Shown: positions 63,152 to 64,000 of the stretch, piece after piece
Position numbering within the stretch: the first letter of the stretch is position 1
Layout of the letters: each line of letters opens with the position of its first letter
DNA from: Ascaris suum
Lineage: Eukaryota > Nematoda > Chromadorea > Rhabditida > Ascarididae
Assembly: GCA_013433145.1 (NCBI GenBank)
Contig: CM024188.1
Span: 1,736,001 to 1,800,000 of the forward strand
Direction: 5' to 3'
Length of the DNA: 64,000 bases
The notes under the pieces: generated by a model
Told to the model about the DNA's origin: nothing
What the model saw: only the letters and a program-made list of their open reading frames with translations
The model's database searches: none
Translations under genes and position numbers: made by a program

Positions 63152-64000
63152 GTGCTTTCTGCTGCTTATTTTCACATCATTTAGATCTTACGTCGTGAAG
63201 GAGTAGGCATCTCAAAATTGTTATTTGAATTCTGCAACAATTTACTGAGGCGCGGCCTTCATGAATTGTCGAATTGCTTACAATCTTCGGTAATAATAAT
63301 AGAAATAGACGAAGGTATTCGGTGGTTTTGAAAACCCCTATCGTTGTCATTTGTAACGTTGTGCGGTAGATATTTTTTTTAGTGGGAAGGGTCATGAAGG
63401 AATGGAAAATTGCTAAGTGAAGGTAACCTCACACCTTTAATTCTGTAGTAGCTGCCATATTACCTCGATGAAGCTCCTCTCCATCTCTACTCCCTCTCCT
63501 CAAGTGAACTTCCCTCTTAACTTATGTTATTATACATACAGGTCACTTATGGCTGCATGTATGTGAATGCGGTGTTATATATGTTCGCGCAGTAGTAATG
63601 TATAATGTTTGGTGTTCCTCTAGCCTTCCAGAAATTAGAAAAGCAACATTGCTCGCAGTAGAACCCCCTTTTTTCCCTCCCCTCCCTCCCTCTAGCGAAC
63701 CTCTTGCAAAGTCTAGTGAAGCTTGTAACTCCCGCGACGGAGGGGGCTTTATTCGAGGGAACGGTCACGTAGGCAGTCGTGTCTAACACTTCTCATACAC
63801 AGATGATCTGCCTTTCCTGTAACCGTTTTATCTTTGACTGTATCATTTTGCGGGCGTTACCTTTTAAAGTCGTTTTCATGGACAGTTCTCATTCCTTTCT
63901 TGGAGAAAAAGCAAATGATCGGTTGGCAACTTAAGTATGCACAACTACGTGTAAGAGTGATTTTTTTATTGCAAGGCATACACTAAATCGGTTGATGCAT
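63152..64000 (+). other. Start of the next PROPPIN intron
   Basis: After the donor near 63152 no continuation exon was found before the window ends. The next exon should start with C or T and continue the conserved 'INF' strand, and none of the acceptors at 63180, 63382, 63541 or 63801 gives that. The Pro-rich frames near 63.7 kb are low complexity. Confidence 0.5.

Overview
The window is 64 kb of AT-rich, intron-rich animal DNA. Exons are short (40-230 nt), with GT/AG junctions and TTTCAG-type acceptors. Probable trans-splice acceptors sit a few bases upstream of several start codons. The protein families and the CR1-type LINE tails fit a clade V (strongylid, hookworm-like) nematode. That organism assignment is inference from sequence character; no species is claimed. 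No prokaryotic genes, CRISPR array, rRNA or convincing tRNA gene was seen.

Five multi-exon genes could be rebuilt exon by exon, with phases that match at every proposed junction. From left to right: (1) the two last exons of an unrecognised plus-strand protein (2.66-3.30 kb). (2) An NRAMP/SLC11 divalent-metal transporter on the minus strand (9.24-22.84 kb, 12 exons, about 536 aa), whose first exon lies behind a 7-kb repeat-filled intron. (3) An SLC25A38-type mitochondrial carrier on the plus strand (27.63-33.45 kb, 7 exons, about 310 aa). (4) Hydroxyacylglutathione hydrolase (glyoxalase II) on the minus strand (38.84-44.99 kb, 7 exons, 275 aa). (5) A protein resembling TFPT/INO80 complex subunit F on the minus strand (48.85-52.73 kb, 5 exons, 247 aa, perhaps longer). 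(6) The first five exons of a WIPI3/4-type PROPPIN (EPG-6-like autophagy protein) on the plus strand from 58.58 kb, running off the right edge. Functionally these are unrelated housekeeping genes: metal uptake, mitochondrial carrier, methylglyoxal detoxification, chromatin remodelling and autophagy. Nothing suggests a dedicated pathway cluster.

The rest is repeat-rich. It holds (TA)n and (TTTG)n arrays, many mono-G/C runs and degenerate minisatellites. It also holds a tRNA-like (SINE-type) promoter, a decayed mariner transposase inside a glyoxalase II intron, and three CR1-like LINE 3' tails. Two of these LINE tails form an inverted pair (383 bp each), and a second 207-bp element is also present as an inverted pair. 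Two GC-rich islands contain nested hairpins. A few small coding-like ORFs, two of them antisense within NRAMP introns, are listed at low confidence.

The most useful leads are: an SLC25A38 carrier in what is probably a heme-auxotrophic lineage; dual initiation of glyoxalase II with an upstream ORF whose stop overlaps the first AUG; and a divergent nematode TFPT-like INO80 subunit with a possible 11-nt microexon. I found no convincing wholly new biological system.
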